NCBI RefSeq assembly: GCF_003478995.1
Contig: NZ_QUGI01000001.1
Span: forward strand, 403,852 to 467,851
Direction: 5' to 3'
Length of the DNA: 64,000 nucleotides
Origin: Pseudoflavonifractor sp. AF19-9AC
GTDB lineage: Bacteria > Bacillota > Clostridia > Oscillospirales > Oscillospiraceae
Positions within the stretch are counted from its first letter, which is position 1. Each line of letters starts with the position of its first letter. Below the pieces are notes generated by a model, which saw nothing but the letters and a program-made list of their open reading frames with translations, ran no database searches and had not been told where the DNA came from. Below are positions 1 through 7,782 of this stretch, piece by piece. A program made the position numbers and the translations under genes.

Positions 1-2
1 GT

Positions 3-605
3 GAGCCGGTGCTGGAATATAGCCTCCGCTGGCCGCAGGTGGAGGGGGGCGGAGCGGGAGGCAGGAGGCTGAGCCGGGGCTACGGTGCCATGGCCGAGCG
101 CTGGCGGGAGCGGTGGCGGCGGGAGGTGTACTGCCGGGCCTGCCTGCAGCTGGCCGAATGCCGGGCGCAGGCCCGGCCCTTTACGCCCTGGCGGTGCGCT
201 CTGGAGGGGGAAGTGACCCTGGAGGAGGAGAACTGCCTGGGACTGAAGCTGCAGGCGTGGGAGACCTGGGGAGATGGGCGGCCCTTCCGGGTGTGCTGGG
301 GAGATGTGTGGAAGGTAAAGGAGGGAACCCCTCTGCCCCTGGGGGAGGTACTGCCCCGGAAGCGGGGATGGAAAAAGGCCCTCTGCCATCAGCTCGCAGA
401 GCAGGGCGAGCAGCTGCAGAGGGCCGGGGGATGCGTTCTGGATTCCAACTGGCAGAGCAGGCTTAAGGCCCTTCTGCCAACAGAGGAGTACTGTCTCTAT
501 GAGGACCGTGTGGAGTTTCCTTTCCCACAGTGTACCCTGGCTCCGGCGGTGGAGGGCACTCCCGTTCTATGGGTACCCCGGCCGGGCAGGGCGGAGGGAG
601 CTTAG
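3..605 (+). CDS. DUF3298-like (RsiV C-terminal-like) protein, 5' end probably outside window
   Basis: The reading frame is open from the window edge; a GTG at 9 could be internal, so the true start may lie upstream. The protein (about 200 aa) has the layout of the DUF3298 family seen in RsiV-type extracytoplasmic proteins: a central strand-rich part with a GDVW motif near residue 98, a helical stretch, then a tail resembling the DUF3298 ending (YCLYEDRVEFPFPQ around 160-174, followed by LAPAVEG). No signal peptide is visible, which fits a missing N-terminus. It ends 6 bp before the convergent DUF2812 gene. The family call rests on motif resemblance only; the ligand or role is unknown. Confidence 0.5.
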   Translation, partial: EPVLEYSLRWPQVEGGGAGGRRLSRGYGAMAERWRERWRREVYCRACLQLAECRAQARPFTPWRCALEGEVTLEEENCLGLKLQAWETWGDGRPFRVCWGDVWKVKEGTPLPLGEVLPRKRGWKKALCHQLAEQGEQLQRAGGCVLDSNWQSRLKALLPTEEYCLYEDRVEFPFPQCTLAPAVEGTPVLWVPRPGRAEGA

Positions 606-611
606 AACCCG

Positions 612-1967
612 TTACGTCGGGGCCAGCAGTTCCCCCACCAGGACCATCTGCTCCGCCGTCAGGCCGTCCGGGTTGGACTCAAAGACCACCAGTCGGTTGT
701 CCCAGCAGAGGATGTAGTTCTCCAGCGCCCGGCCCTCGGGGGTATATAGCTGCCAGGCCTGTTCCGCGCCCCAGGAAGCGGGATCGGCGGCGCGGTAGCC
801 ATAGCGGGAGACCGGCTCCTCGTCCTCTTCAAAGACGCCCAGATCGTCCTTCTCATGGAGCAGCTGGTTGAGGCAGGCATCATAGAGCCAGGGGAGGTGC
901 ACGTCCACCACGGTGTAGGTCAGGGAGCTGTAATCCTCCGTGGCAGGCTGGGTGTGCATCCAGTACTGGGCGTGGGAGAGAAAAGCGGAGCGGGAGACGC
1001 TGGAGGTCACCTGGCAGTCCTCCGCCGGAATGGCGTCCAGGTCGGAGAGCGTGACCGGCGGCGGGCCGTCGTCCAGGGAGAAGGCACCGCTGCGCACCCC
1101 CCGGACCATGCCGTACATGACGGTTCCCATAAGAAGGAAGGAGAGTACCAGGGTGAGCGCCCAAGTGACCGAGAGATTGAGTCCCGCCGGGGTCTTCCGC
1201 CGCTTGAGCAGTTCCTTGGTCCGGTCTGCTACCACATACAGCAGTAGCGTAACCAGTACAAAGGGTACCAGGACATACCACAGGACCGGGGTCCGGTCGG
1301 TAAGCAGCCAGCCTGCAAGGGACAGCAGCATTAAAACCACTCCCACCTGCATTACCCGGTGGCAGCCACAGGTGGGGACAAATTCTCCCAGCTGGGCTGC
1401 TGCCTTGGCCTTTCGACGCCACAGCAAATAGGCGGTAAGATCGGCAGCGAAGTAGACAAACAGGAGCAGCCAGCAAACGCCGGTGAAGAGGTTCCCGGTA
1501 CTGGACAACAGATCGATGGGCCGGTTTACCAGGGTCCACAGCCAGGAGCACCCCATATAGAGGCCCAGCAGCAGGAAGACAATGTAGATGGGCAGCGCCC
1601 GGCGGAAGGCCTTCCCAATTTGGACCAGCTCGATCCCCGGATCCGTCTGAATGGGGACGGGGTCCTCTTCGGCATTGTAGTAGAACTGATGAGGCCCGAA
1701 GGCGGCGGCCAGCTTCCAGCCGGTGTGGGCGCAGAAGTCCTGGAAGGTGAGCTGCTCCTCCGAGGGCGCCGGAGCATACTCAGAGTTTTTGGGGTAGTAG
1801 GTGACCGCATAGTGAAGCCTTTGGGGCTGAATCCGGCGGTAGCGCCAGCCCCAGGGGGACACCCGGTCCAAAAGCCAGCCCTGGGCCGCCCGTTTTTCCA
1901 GGTGGGCCGCCATACCGGTGCGGTCATAGAGGGAAAAGGGGATGAAATCGCGCTTGCTATCTTTCAT
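612..1967 (-). CDS. DUF2812 domain membrane protein
   Basis: A 451-aa protein. Residues 1-125 form a cytosolic DUF2812 domain (FSLYDRTGMAAHLEKRAAQGW, then a tyrosine-rich strand segment). Hydrophobic segments follow at about 128-150, 160-185, 205-225, 228-248 and 267-292, and then an extracytoplasmic tail of about 150 residues. DUF2812 proteins are typically encoded directly after a PadR regulator, and that holds here: the ATG at 1967 overlaps the PadR stop by 4 nt (ATGA), so the two are translationally coupled. The family has no established biochemical function; a sensor or envelope-stress role is only a guess. Confidence 0.8.
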   Translation of the reverse strand: MKDSKRDFIPFSLYDRTGMAAHLEKRAAQGWLLDRVSPWGWRYRRIQPQRLHYAVTYYPKNSEYAPAPSEEQLTFQDFCAHTGWKLAAAFGPHQFYYNAEEDPVPIQTDPGIELVQIGKAFRRALPIYIVFLLLGLYMGCSWLWTLVNRPIDLLSSTGNLFTGVCWLLLFVYFAADLTAYLLWRRKAKAAAQLGEFVPTCGCHRVMQVGVVLMLLSLAGWLLTDRTPVLWYVLVPFVLVTLLLYVVADRTKELLKRRKTPAGLNLSVTWALTLVLSFLLMGTVMYGMVRGVRSGAFSLDDGPPPVTLSDLDAIPAEDCQVTSSVSRSAFLSHAQYWMHTQPATEDYSSLTYTVVDVHLPWLYDACLNQLLHEKDDLGVFEEDEEPVSRYGYRAADPASWGAEQAWQLYTPEGRALENYILCWDNRLVVFESNPDGLTAEQMVLVGELLAPT

Positions 1968-2287
1968 TGGGGAGCCTCCTCTCCAAAGATCCGGCGGTAG
2001 TCAGCGGTCTGGGTGCACAGGCGGCGGTACTCCTCCTCCAGGGCTTCCCGCCCCTTTTCGGTGAGGATGTAGCTGCGTTTCCGGCCCTCCGCCCGGGTTT
2101 CCCGGATCATCTCCGCCTGGACGAACTGTTCCAACAGGTTATAGAGGGTGCCCGAGCCCACCCGGACCCGGCCCCTCGTCATAGCAGGCACCTGGTCCAT
2201 GATGTCGATGCCGCAGCACTCCTGGCTCAGGCACAGGAGGATGTAGAACATCTGTTCGGTCAGCGTCTGAAATTTTGCCCGGGGCAC
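1964..2287 (-). CDS. PadR-family transcriptional regulator
   Basis: A 107-aa winged-helix protein. The start is the GTG at 2287, 8 nt after AAGGAGG; a longer reading of the frame would run through the promoter and is rejected. PadR features: an N-terminal helix-turn-helix, the wing and linker motif VGSGTLYNLLEQF at 47-59 and KRSYILTEKGREAL near 70-83, and a short C-terminal dimerisation helix. PadR proteins usually repress their own operon. Two identical 20-bp elements containing a 12-bp palindrome lie over and just after the promoter, which supports autorepression of this gene and the coupled DUF2812 gene. The inducer is unknown. Confidence 0.9.
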   Translation of the reverse strand: MPRAKFQTLTEQMFYILLCLSQECCGIDIMDQVPAMTRGRVRVGSGTLYNLLEQFVQAEMIRETRAEGRKRSYILTEKGREALEEEYRRLCTQTADYRRIFGEEAPQ

Positions 2288-2301
2288 AGTCAACACCTCC
2301 T

Positions 2302-2354
2302 TAATCTCGAATATCGATATTTCTACTTGCAGTATAATCTCGAATATCGATATT
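2302..2354. promoter_or_regulatory. Two direct copies of a PadR-like operator
   Basis: The 20-mer taatctcgaatatcgatatt occurs exactly at 2302-2321 and 2335-2354, 33 bp apart, about three helical turns. Each copy contains the perfect palindrome AATATCGATATT. The upstream copy lies in the promoter spacer and the other lies between the -10 element and the ribosome-binding site. That is a standard arrangement for repression by the dimeric PadR encoded just downstream (inference). Confidence 0.75.
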
Positions 2355-2359
2355 GTCAA
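2331..2359 (-). promoter_or_regulatory. Sigma-A promoter of padR-DUF2812
   Basis: On the minus strand, TTGACA (2359-2354), a 17-nt spacer and TATACT (2336-2331) make a near-consensus promoter. The spacer contains one copy of the palindromic element described separately. Confidence 0.85.
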
Positions 2360-2370
2360 GAGGGGAACAG

Positions 2371-2405
2371 AAAAAAGCCCCCTCCGGCAGAGCCGAAGGG
2401 GGTGC
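2371..2405 (-). terminator. Rho-independent terminator after the adh operon
   Basis: Read leftward, a hairpin with arms CCCCCTTCGGC and GCCGGAGGGGG is followed by a run of T. It ends the yaaA-to-adh transcription unit and separates it from the padR promoter. Confidence 0.85.
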
Positions 2406-2435
2406 GTATCGGTATGGGAGAATGGAGGCAAAGGA

Positions 2436-3476
2436 TCACGCATGATTCTCAATGGCCACCTTGATGACGTTGTCCCGGCGGTGCTCAAAGAGGTCGTAAG
2501 CCTCCTCAATGCGGGAGAGGGGATAGGTGTGGGTGATGAGAGGGGTGGTGTCCAGCTTTCCAGCAGCAATGAGATCCAGAATCTCGCCGCATTTGCAGCC
2601 GTCCACGCCTCCGGTCTTGAAGGTAAGATTTTTACCGTACATATCGGGCAGAGGGAGCACCTGGGGAGCGTCGTACAGGGCCACCACGGTGACGATGGCG
2701 TTGGGCCGGGCGCACTGCCAGGCCAGGGAGAAGGTGTCCTCGCCCCCCGCCACCTCCAGTACCCGGTCGGCTCCGCCGTGAGGGCTGTGGGCCGCCAGGA
2801 AGGCGGAGGCCTCCTCCGGGCGGAGGGTAAGCACCTGGGGATAATGCCGGCGGACGAAGTCCAGACGGACCGGGTCCCGCTCGCACACCACCACCTGGCG
2901 GGGGTTCTTCAGCAGCACGCACTGGAGAGTGCAGATGCCCGTGGGACCCGCGCCCAGGATAAGTACCGTGTCCTCCGGGGAGATCTCTGAGATGTCCGCC
3001 GCCCAGTAGCCGGTGGCCAGAATGTCCCCCACAAAGAGGGCCTGCCGGTCAGTGACCGCTTCCGGGATTTTGCTCAGTCCCTGGTCAGCGTAGGGCACCC
3101 GCACATATTCCGCCTGGCCGCCGTCGATGCGGCAGCCTAGAGCCCAGCCGCCGTTGGGGGCGGTGCAGTTGTTCACCCAGCCGTGGCGGCAGAAGTAGCA
3201 GTGGCCGCAGAAGGTCTCCACATTCACCGCCACCCGGTCGCCGGGGCGGAGCCCGTGGACGTCAGAGCCCAGATCCTCCACCACGCCTACCATCTCATGG
3301 CCCACGGTGATGCCGGGCACCGCCCGGGGTACGGAGCCGTGCTTGATGTGCAGGTCGCTGGTGCAGATGCTGGAGAGAGTCACCCGGACAATGGCGTCCC
3401 GGGGGTCCTGGAGCACGGGACGGGGCTTCTCCCGCAGCTCAAACATACCTTTGGACACATAGGTATAGGCCAGCAT
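2436..3476 (-). CDS. Zinc-dependent medium-chain alcohol dehydrogenase
   Basis: A 346-aa member of the medium-chain dehydrogenase family. The ATG at 3476 is 8 nt after GGAGG; an ATG at 3497 is rejected because it would place this site inside the gene. Catalytic zinc ligands are C38 and the GHE motif at 59-61. The structural-zinc lobe has four cysteines at 90, 93, 96 and 104. The NAD(P) Rossmann motif is GAGPTG near 173-178. The enzyme probably oxidises a secondary alcohol or polyol (sorbitol or butanediol dehydrogenase type), or the reverse reaction; the sequence does not fix the substrate. It is the last gene of the leftward yaaA-bcp operon. Confidence 0.88.
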   Translation of the reverse strand: MLAYTYVSKGMFELREKPRPVLQDPRDAIVRVTLSSICTSDLHIKHGSVPRAVPGITVGHEMVGVVEDLGSDVHGLRPGDRVAVNVETFCGHCYFCRHGWVNNCTAPNGGWALGCRIDGGQAEYVRVPYADQGLSKIPEAVTDRQALFVGDILATGYWAADISEISPEDTVLILGAGPTGICTLQCVLLKNPRQVVVCERDPVRLDFVRRHYPQVLTLRPEEASAFLAAHSPHGGADRVLEVAGGEDTFSLAWQCARPNAIVTVVALYDAPQVLPLPDMYGKNLTFKTGGVDGCKCGEILDLIAAGKLDTTPLITHTYPLSRIEEAYDLFEHRRDNVIKVAIENHA

Positions 3477-3493
3477 AGATGATTCCTCCCAAA

Positions 3494-3832
3494 TCACTCA
3501 AATTGCAGTCCGGTGCGCCAGAGGGGAATGACGTTGATCACCGGCTCTTCGTAGGGGTGGACCGCCTTCACGGCGGCTAAGGTCTCCTCCAGCCGGGCGG
3601 TGGAGCAGGTGACCTCCACCTTCAGCTCCGGCTGGGTGCACAGTGCCCCAACCTCCCCCAAATAGGGCTCGGCCCCATCCAGGGGCCGCCAGCAGCTGGT
3701 GACCGGAGAATAGGACAGACAGCTGTCATACCGTCCGATGTGTCCGGCATCCACCTTCCGGAGGGCCTCACGCAGGACGTCCAGATGGGTTTGGGGCAGA
3801 AAGATTTCCAGCTTGCAGAAGGGAAACTCCAT
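3494..3832 (-). CDS. NIF3-insert / CutA-like (YqfO-type) protein
   Basis: A small 112-aa alpha/beta protein. The N-terminus (KLEIFLPQTHLDVLREALRK) and the C-terminal HPYEEPVINVIPL motif match the CutA-like domain that is also inserted in NIF3/YqfO proteins and occurs alone in many Firmicutes. The HPYEEP segment is the most diagnostic part. Its function is unproven; metal-tolerance names are inherited from CutA. ATG 3832 shares its A with the TGA of the upstream gene, so translation is coupled; a GTG at 3835 is an alternative start. Confidence 0.7.
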   Translation of the reverse strand: MEFPFCKLEIFLPQTHLDVLREALRKVDAGHIGRYDSCLSYSPVTSCWRPLDGAEPYLGEVGALCTQPELKVEVTCSTARLEETLAAVKAVHPYEEPVINVIPLWRTGLQFE

Positions 3833-4059
3833 CACAGCTCCTCCAGCCGGTCCACAATGTCGTCGGCCAGGTCCTCCAGGGCCTCGTGGCGGTCGCCCCA
3901 GGCCTCGTATTCCTCGCTCTCCATGTCCTCCGGTTCCTCCTCGTCCAGGCGGTCAATCCAACCCCGGACGGTGTCCAGATAGTCCTCCAGCTCCTCCCGG
4001 CCCATGGCACCCAGGTCGGGCTGCCGGGCCAGGAAGGCGGTAAACAGGTCACTGTCCAT
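3832..4059 (-). CDS. Small acidic protein of unknown function
   Basis: A 75-aa, strongly acidic, mostly helical protein (about a third Asp/Glu). I do not recognise a family. It starts 2 nt after the bcp stop and its own stop overlaps the next start, so it sits firmly inside the operon and is very likely translated. The motifs GREELEDYLDTV and HEALEDLADDIVDRLEEL predict two amphipathic helices. A role as a small binding partner in the peroxide-defence operon is possible but unsupported. Confidence 0.65.
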   Translation of the reverse strand: MDSDLFTAFLARQPDLGAMGREELEDYLDTVRGWIDRLDEEEPEDMESEEYEAWGDRHEALEDLADDIVDRLEEL

Positions 4060-4061
4060 GC

Positions 4062-4526
4062 TCAGCCCTCCCCGCGCAGGTAGGCCAGCAACTCCCCGGC
4101 GTTGGTGTCCGGCTTTACCTTGGGCATGACCTTCTCAATCATGCCCTGTTCGTCAATGACGTAGGTGGTGCGCACCACGCCCATGCTTACCTTGCCGTAA
4201 AGCTTCTTCTCCTGCCACACTCCGTAGGCCTGAATGGCCTGGAGCTCCGGGTCGGAGAGGAGCAGGAAGGGGAGGTCGTTCTTCTGGGCAAAGCGCTGGT
4301 GGGAGGCGGCGGAGTCCTTGCTCACGCCGATGACCACCGCGCCCAGAGCCTCAAACTGGCCATAGAGGGCGGCAAAGGCGCAGGCCTGCCGGGTGCAGCC
4401 GGGGGTGCTGTCCTTGGGGTAGAAGTAGAGAATCACCTTTTTCCCCAGAAACTGGGACAGGGAGACTTGGTTTCCGTCCTTGTCGGACAGGGTAAAGTCA
4501 GGGGCCTTGGTGCCGATTTCCAGCAT
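4062..4526 (-). CDS. bcp: Thioredoxin-dependent peroxiredoxin (Bcp/PrxQ)
   Basis: A 154-aa peroxiredoxin that reduces hydrogen peroxide and organic hydroperoxides using thioredoxin. The N-terminal part has the AhpC/TSA fold (APDFTLSDKDG). The active site DSTPGCTRQAC holds the peroxidatic C44 and the resolving C49, the atypical 2-Cys spacing of the PrxQ/Bcp group. The length is normal. The start follows AAAGGAG. It lies 1 bp after yaaA, another peroxide-stress gene, so the pair forms a functional unit against oxidative stress. Confidence 0.95.
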   Translation of the reverse strand: MLEIGTKAPDFTLSDKDGNQVSLSQFLGKKVILYFYPKDSTPGCTRQACAFAALYGQFEALGAVVIGVSKDSAASHQRFAQKNDLPFLLLSDPELQAIQAYGVWQEKKLYGKVSMGVVRTTYVIDEQGMIEKVMPKVKPDTNAGELLAYLRGEG

Positions 4527-4527
4527 A

Positions 4528-5277
4528 TTAAAATTCTCCTTTCAAAAAGACCAGATGGGTTTGGTTGGAGTGGGCGGGGGAGAAGCGGTAGCCCAGGGCC
4601 TGGAAGGCGGTGAGATCCCCGGTGCGCTCAATTTGGTGGACCGCCATCCACCGCACCATCTCGCCCCGGGCCATCTTGCACAGGGTGCCCTTCTCCACCA
4701 CCTTGCCGCCCTGCAATTCCCCGAAGGTGCAGGTGACAAAGGAGGCGGAGGCGGGGAGATGGGGCTCCACGGCACGGCTATACTCCCGGGAGGCCAGGTT
4801 CAGCACCGTGTCCGTCTCCTCCGCCAGGGCCTTGGCCAGCTTGTCCCCCCAGAAGGCGTACAGGTCCCGGCAGTCGTCTACCGCCAGGGGGGCCTGCATC
4901 TCCAGACGGTAGGGTACTACCCCGTCAAAGGGGCGCAGCAGCCCATAAAAGCCGGAGAGAATGCGCAGGTGCTCCCGGATGTAGTCGAGCTGTTCTCTCT
5001 CGAAGACGCCGGGGGCCATATACCGGTACTGGATGCCCTCGTAGGCCAGAAGGGCAGGGGTGAGGCGCTTGTTCAGGTCCATGCCCTCCAGCCGCTCCAC
5101 ATTCTGCTGGGCGATGGCGTCGCTGCACCGCCACAGGGCCTTGAGCTGATCGTAGGACATGGCCTGCAGCTGCTGTTTCAAGCGCTCCGCCTCCGGGAGA
5201 AAGGGGGGCAGCCCTTCCGGGGCAAAGCTGTCCGGGTCCTCCCGCATTTTCTTGGCCGGTGAAATGATCATACGCAT
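4528..5277 (-). CDS. yaaA: Peroxide stress protein YaaA
   Basis: A 249-aa protein of the YaaA (DUF328/UPF0246) family, which limits intracellular free iron and so protects DNA from hydroxyl radicals during peroxide stress. The N-terminal signature MIISPAKKM starts at residue 3, and the C-terminal part keeps the conserved FVTCTFGE and ARGEMVRWM stretches. Start ATG 5277 is 8 nt after GGAGG; an upstream ATG at 5337 would run through the promoter. It is the first gene of the operon yaaA-bcp-75aa-NIF3-like-adh, driven by the promoter at 5328-5356. Confidence 0.93.
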   Translation of the reverse strand: MRMIISPAKKMREDPDSFAPEGLPPFLPEAERLKQQLQAMSYDQLKALWRCSDAIAQQNVERLEGMDLNKRLTPALLAYEGIQYRYMAPGVFEREQLDYIREHLRILSGFYGLLRPFDGVVPYRLEMQAPLAVDDCRDLYAFWGDKLAKALAEETDTVLNLASREYSRAVEPHLPASASFVTCTFGELQGGKVVEKGTLCKMARGEMVRWMAVHQIERTGDLTAFQALGYRFSPAHSNQTHLVFLKGEF

Positions 5278-5327
5278 GGGCAGCGCCTCCCTGTTCTGCC
5301 GCGCGCTTGCGCGGCCGGTTCCCTCCC

Positions 5328-5356
5328 AGAATACCACAAAGGAACCACAGATTCAA
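5328..5356 (-). promoter_or_regulatory. Promoter of the yaaA operon
   Basis: On the minus strand, TTGAAT (5356-5351), a 17-nt spacer and TATTCT (5333-5328) are preceded by TGG, which makes an extended -10. It lies about 50 bp upstream of the yaaA start. No PerR box could be made out by eye. Confidence 0.65.
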
Positions 5357-5381
5357 ATGCTTCTCCCGGAAAAAGCACCCC

Positions 5382-5411
5382 TTGCCAGCCGGGGCCTGGG
5401 CGGGTTATACT
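5382..5411 (+). promoter_or_regulatory. Promoter of the GIY-YIG gene
   Basis: TTGCCA (5382-5387), an 18-nt spacer and TATACT (5406-5411), ten bases before the GGAGG of the next gene. It is divergent from the yaaA promoter, with which it shares a 50-bp region. Confidence 0.6.
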
Positions 5412-5432
5412 GGGGAAAAAGGAGGCGGGGCC

Positions 5433-5690
5433 ATGGCCTGGTATGTCTATATCCTCCGGTGCGGGGACGATACCCTGTACACCGGAATTACCGACGACGT
5501 GGAGCGCCGGCTGGCGGCCCACCGGGCGGGCCGGGGGGCCAAGTACACCCGGGGGCGGGGCCCTCTGGAGCTGGTCTACCGGGAGGAGCAGCCGGACAAA
5601 TCCTCCGCCCTCCGCCGGGAAGTTCAGATCAAGAGGCTGTCCCGGCAGAAGAAGCTGGCCCTCTGTCAGGGCTGGGAGCCAAGCAAGTAA
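5433..5690 (+). CDS. GIY-YIG nuclease-fold protein (UPF0213/YhbQ type)
   Basis: An 85-aa single-domain GIY-YIG protein. The motif appears as YVYILRC followed by YTGIT, then the conserved arginine in DDVERRL and a C-terminal KSSALRREVQIKRL segment, all typical of the YhbQ/UPF0213 group. Start ATG 5433 follows GGAGG at 5421-5425; longer readings include the promoter. Family members are small nucleases or DNA-binding proteins implicated in DNA damage tolerance; the exact role is not known. Confidence 0.88.
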   Translation: MAWYVYILRCGDDTLYTGITDDVERRLAAHRAGRGAKYTRGRGPLELVYREEQPDKSSALRREVQIKRLSRQKKLALCQGWEPSK

Positions 5691-5727
5691 AAAGCCATCC
5701 GCGTTTCCTATAACGCGGATGGCTTTT
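5689..5727. terminator. Bidirectional terminator
   Basis: AAAAAGCCATCCGCGTT pairs with AACGCGGATGGCTTTTT across a 5-nt loop. It serves the GIY-YIG gene on the plus strand and the large membrane protein gene on the minus strand. Confidence 0.92.
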
Positions 5728-5732
5728 TGGTG

Positions 5733-7499
5733 TCAGGCGGCAGAGTCCGGCTGGGGCTCAGGCTGGGTCGTCTGAGGGACCTGGTCGGTCTGGTTCTGGG
5801 GTGCCCGCCCGTCCACGGTAAGGGAGTAGGCGTCCAGAATGGAGGAGGTGCTCCCCTCCGCGGCCACGGCGTGGTCCACGGTGATCCGGTCGCCCACGTT
5901 CAGGGTGACCACTTCCCGGTTCTGGGCGGCGGAGAGGGAATAGAAGATCTCCTCGCCCTCCAGGCGGATAAAGTAGTAGGTGTTGCCCTCCAGCACAGCG
6001 GAGCGGATTTCCGCCACGGTGCCGCTGGCCTGAGTCTGGGGCAGCTCCTCAGTCTGGGTGATGCCCTTGTCGGCGAGCTGGCGGATATACTCCTGCTCAC
6101 ACTGGGACACGGTGGAGGCCACGGTAACCACCTGATACTGGGCCACGTTTACCATGGCGTAGCTCTTCACCAGGTTGTTGGCGTCCTTCAGGGGGATGAA
6201 ATAGGTGGGCTCCCCGGCAATGTTCAGAAGCAAAGGGAAGGTGGCGGTGTAGCCCAGGTCCTGCACCTCGCCCTGGGCGGAGCCCTTGGCGGCATTTTCC
6301 GTGGCGCCGGGGGCGGTGTAGAACTTGGTCTCCTTGGTGCGCTGGTTGGAGAGCAGGAAGCCCAGGTTGGACTGGTCGGCATTGGCGGAGGTGACGCCGG
6401 TGTACATGTACACATCGTCGTTGAGGGCGATGTAGTTGTACCCGTCGGTGGTCACCCTCACGTCCCGCTGGCCCAGAATGGAGTTAAGGAAGCCGTTGAT
6501 GAGCGTGCCGTAGTAGTCGTACTGCTCCATGATGAGAGCGGGGGTGTACACATTGTCCACCCAGGAGGGCACATCGGCAATGTCGTAGTAGGTGCTCTCA
6601 CCGGTGATGGCGTCCATGAGCACCGCGCCCTGGATGTCACGGCCGCCGAACAGGCCGATGGTCTTGACCACGCGGGGGGCAATCCAGAAGGGGTGGCCCT
6701 CCTCGTTGATCTCGAACTGGGGGGTATCAAACATATAAGTGGGGTACTGGAAGCGGAGGTGGCGCATGACGTTGCGGTTGAGAGGCTCGGAGAAGGAGTA
6801 CTTCATCCCCTCGGTAAGGCGCACCACGTTGGCTTCCTGGGTGACCATGTCCACCACCACATAGGCAGGCAGACCCTCGCCCCGGTTGGTGAACCACTTA
6901 ATGAGGTCGGCGTAGTCAATGGGAGCCACCCGCACAGGCCGGCCCTGGTAGTTGATCTGGGTGGAGTCGTTGGAATACTCAAACTGGCTCACCATGTCGC
7001 TGAGGGTACCCATCTGCCGGTCGCCCAGGTACTCGGCGCTGTCCCGGTCCAGGGTGGGAATCTTGTCGAAGGAGATCTGGGCGATGTCCTGGGTGAAGTT
7101 GCCTTCTTCCACCGTCAGCAGATTCCGGTAGGAGCCGGCCCGGAAGATAGGCAGGGAGATGATCTGTCCCACAATGGCAACCACTACAATAGCCACAAAC
7201 AGTACCCCTACCGGCAGGCAGCGGCTCTTTACAAAGCGCAGCCACTCCCGTGCCTTCTCCTTGGGGGTGCGGACCACATTATCGGGGTTTCCGCCGGAGA
7301 GCACAAAAATGCAGATCACATAGACGATGCAGAGGAAGGCAAGGAAACCGTAAAATTCGCTGGCCTGGAAATTCAGGGCAGGCAGGGAAACGTAGAAATA
7401 GAGGAAGCCGACGATGGCCGTAATCACAATGCTGAGCAGTGTGCGGCTCAGACGTCCTTTGGGCATTTTGGATTGTTTGGTCGGTTTGTTTGGGTTCAA
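5733..7499 (-). CDS. Conserved membrane protein of unknown function
   Basis: A 588-aa protein I do not recognise by name. Three hydrophobic segments lie in the first 130 residues (about 19-38, 50-68 and 95-118). About 440 hydrophilic, strand-rich residues follow, presumably outside the cell, ending in a Gln/Pro-rich tail. The extracytoplasmic part has repeated D-x-(I/V)-T-G-E-like turns (AVLMDAITGEST, VDMVTQEANVV) that recall PepSY-like repeats, but this is weak. The preferred start is the TTG at 7499, 7 nt after AAAAAGGAG; the ATG at 7520 lacks such a site. It is monocistronic and leftward. Confidence 0.75.
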   Translation of the reverse strand: MNPNKPTKQSKMPKGRLSRTLLSIVITAIVGFLYFYVSLPALNFQASEFYGFLAFLCIVYVICIFVLSGGNPDNVVRTPKEKAREWLRFVKSRCLPVGVLFVAIVVVAIVGQIISLPIFRAGSYRNLLTVEEGNFTQDIAQISFDKIPTLDRDSAEYLGDRQMGTLSDMVSQFEYSNDSTQINYQGRPVRVAPIDYADLIKWFTNRGEGLPAYVVVDMVTQEANVVRLTEGMKYSFSEPLNRNVMRHLRFQYPTYMFDTPQFEINEEGHPFWIAPRVVKTIGLFGGRDIQGAVLMDAITGESTYYDIADVPSWVDNVYTPALIMEQYDYYGTLINGFLNSILGQRDVRVTTDGYNYIALNDDVYMYTGVTSANADQSNLGFLLSNQRTKETKFYTAPGATENAAKGSAQGEVQDLGYTATFPLLLNIAGEPTYFIPLKDANNLVKSYAMVNVAQYQVVTVASTVSQCEQEYIRQLADKGITQTEELPQTQASGTVAEIRSAVLEGNTYYFIRLEGEEIFYSLSAAQNREVVTLNVGDRITVDHAVAAEGSTSSILDAYSLTVDGRAPQNQTDQVPQTTQPEPQPDSAA

Positions 7500-7718
7500 G
7501 GTTATTCTCCTTTTTCTCATCGGTCAAAGTGTTTTGAGGAACCGGGGTTACCCATCAGCATATCCTATTTTGCACAAAAAATCAACGGTGGAAAGATTAA
7601 AGTTGGATGAAAGGCAGGGGCGAGGTAGGGAACTGCGGACCGGAGCAGCACGCGCACTGTGGTTGAAATTTTCTCCGGGCCGCAGAACGGGCAGGGTGCA
7701 AAGGAGAAAACGGTATGC

Positions 7719-7724
7719 TATAAT
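7719..7724 (+). promoter_or_regulatory. Extended -10 promoter upstream of the ClC gene
   Basis: TGCTATAAT at 7716-7724 is a perfect extended -10. The -35 region is poor, as expected for this class. It lies about 60 bp before the ClC start. The leader does not show the fluoride-riboswitch signature. Confidence 0.55.
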
Positions 7725-7782
7725 GAAACCACATACGTTGTGTGTAAACCAAAGGAGAGGACGGCCGGAAGGGGAGAACAGG

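Noticed and set aside
5727..7610. 627-aa open frame opposite the large membrane protein
   Set aside because: Gly/Val/His-rich antisense shadow that also runs through a terminator.
7640..7782. Fluoride riboswitch upstream of the ClC gene
   Set aside because: The conserved pseudoknot sequence of that class is not present.
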